Part shown: one piece after another, positions 6,713-6,921 of the stretch
How the letters are laid out: each line of letters begins with the position of its first letter
Numbering within the stretch: position 1 is the first letter of the stretch
Origin: Candidatus Omnitrophota bacterium
Lineage (GTDB): Bacteria > Omnitrophota > Gorgyraeia > Gygaellales > Profunditerraquicolaceae
Reading direction: 5' to 3'
Length of the DNA stretch: 6,921 bases
Assembly: GCA_903907475.1 (NCBI GenBank)
Contig: CAIVOB010000025.1
Span: 1-6,921 of the forward strand
The notes under the pieces: model-generated
Databases searched by the model: none
What the model was told of the DNA's origin: nothing
What the model saw: the letters and a program-made list of their open reading frames with translations, nothing else
Made by a program: the position numbers and the translations under genes

Positions 6713-6921
6713 GGCTTGCATCTTACTGGGCAGGTCAGGCGTCAGTCGCACATGGAATACCAGATTAGGGCGCGTGAAGCCGGTGATGATCCGCTCTGCA
6801 TTGGGCAACTTAAGCTGATCGAGGATGTCTTGTTGGACATCAATCGTGGCCGTGGCCGTTAATGCGACGGTGACCGGGTTGCCCAGCATCGCGCGAACTG
6901 CGCCGATGTGCAGGTAATCAG
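6695..6921 (-). CDS. recQ: RecQ-family DNA helicase fragment, internal piece, runs off the right edge
   Basis: An open frame of about 75 codons continues to the window edge and reads D-Y-L-H-I-G-A-V-R-A, then L-G-N-P-V-T-V, A-L-T-A-T-A-T (helicase motif III region) and F-T-R-P-N-L (the conserved R-P-N-L of RecQ). RecQ is an ATP-dependent 3'-5' DNA helicase. Only a piece of helicase domain 1 and the start of domain 2 is present. Motifs IV-VI, the zinc-binding and HRDC parts are absent because the frame passes straight into LpxK sequence. The ATG at 6889 is an internal methionine, not the start, since upstream codons also match RecQ. G+C is about 57% at 6721-6921 against about 40% at 6541-6660, so this piece probably has a different origin from the rest. 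It has no functional link to the lipid A genes. Confidence 0.8.

Noticed and set aside
6131..6889. A 252-residue bifunctional RecQ-LpxK enzyme starting at the ATG at 6889
   Set aside because: Upstream codons to the window edge also match RecQ, both halves lack essential motifs, and base composition changes at the join; a real bifunctional gene is unlikely.
1..6921. tRNA genes, CRISPR arrays, insertion sequences and rho-independent terminators
   Set aside because: The window is almost entirely covered by overlapping minus-strand genes; I saw no direct-repeat arrays, transposase motifs, or GC hairpins followed by T runs between genes.

Overview
The window is a tightly packed stretch of leftward (minus-strand) genes for the lipid A and core region of lipopolysaccharide, so the source is a Gram-negative (diderm) bacterium. 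The DNA is AT-rich over most of its length (about 40% G+C in a hand-counted stretch at 6541-6660). Several features suggest an uncultured, candidate-phylum genome: gene fusions, alternating family GT4 and GT9 glycosyltransferases, and an ELM1-type domain fused to a lipid A acyltransferase. Omnitrophota or a similar lineage would fit, but that is a guess from gene style, not a demonstrated placement.

Reading in the direction of transcription (right to left), the layout is as follows. At 6921-6695 there is a fragment of a RecQ-type DNA helicase that runs off the right edge. It is joined in frame to the C-terminal half of LpxK (tetraacyldisaccharide 4'-kinase, about 6694-6131). Neither half is complete, and base composition changes sharply at the join (about 57% G+C to the right, about 40% to the left). 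This looks like an assembly chimera or a recent recombination breakpoint rather than a real bifunctional gene. Next come a 649-residue fusion of an LpxL/HtrB-type lipid A acyltransferase with an ELM1-family domain (6162-4213), a 697-residue fusion of a GT4 with a GT9 heptosyltransferase-like enzyme (4216-2123), a separate GT4 (2126-1044) and a separate GT9 (1057-8). The first 11 bases hold the start codon of another gene beginning M-K-I, probably another GT4.

Every gene overlaps the next: by 32 nt, 4 nt, 4 nt, 14 nt and 4 nt. Three of the overlaps are ATGA stop/start overlaps. There are no intergenic spaces, internal promoters or terminators that I can see, so this is very probably one transcript with translational coupling. 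The inferred joint job is to phosphorylate lipid A (LpxK), add secondary acyl chains (acyltransferase) and extend the core sugars (GT4 and GT9 enzymes) at the cytoplasmic face of the inner membrane.

The most interesting points are the acyltransferase-ELM1 fusion, the repeated GT4-GT9 module (once fused, once split into overlapping genes) and the RecQ/LpxK junction. I found no RNA genes, CRISPR arrays, mobile elements or plus-strand genes.
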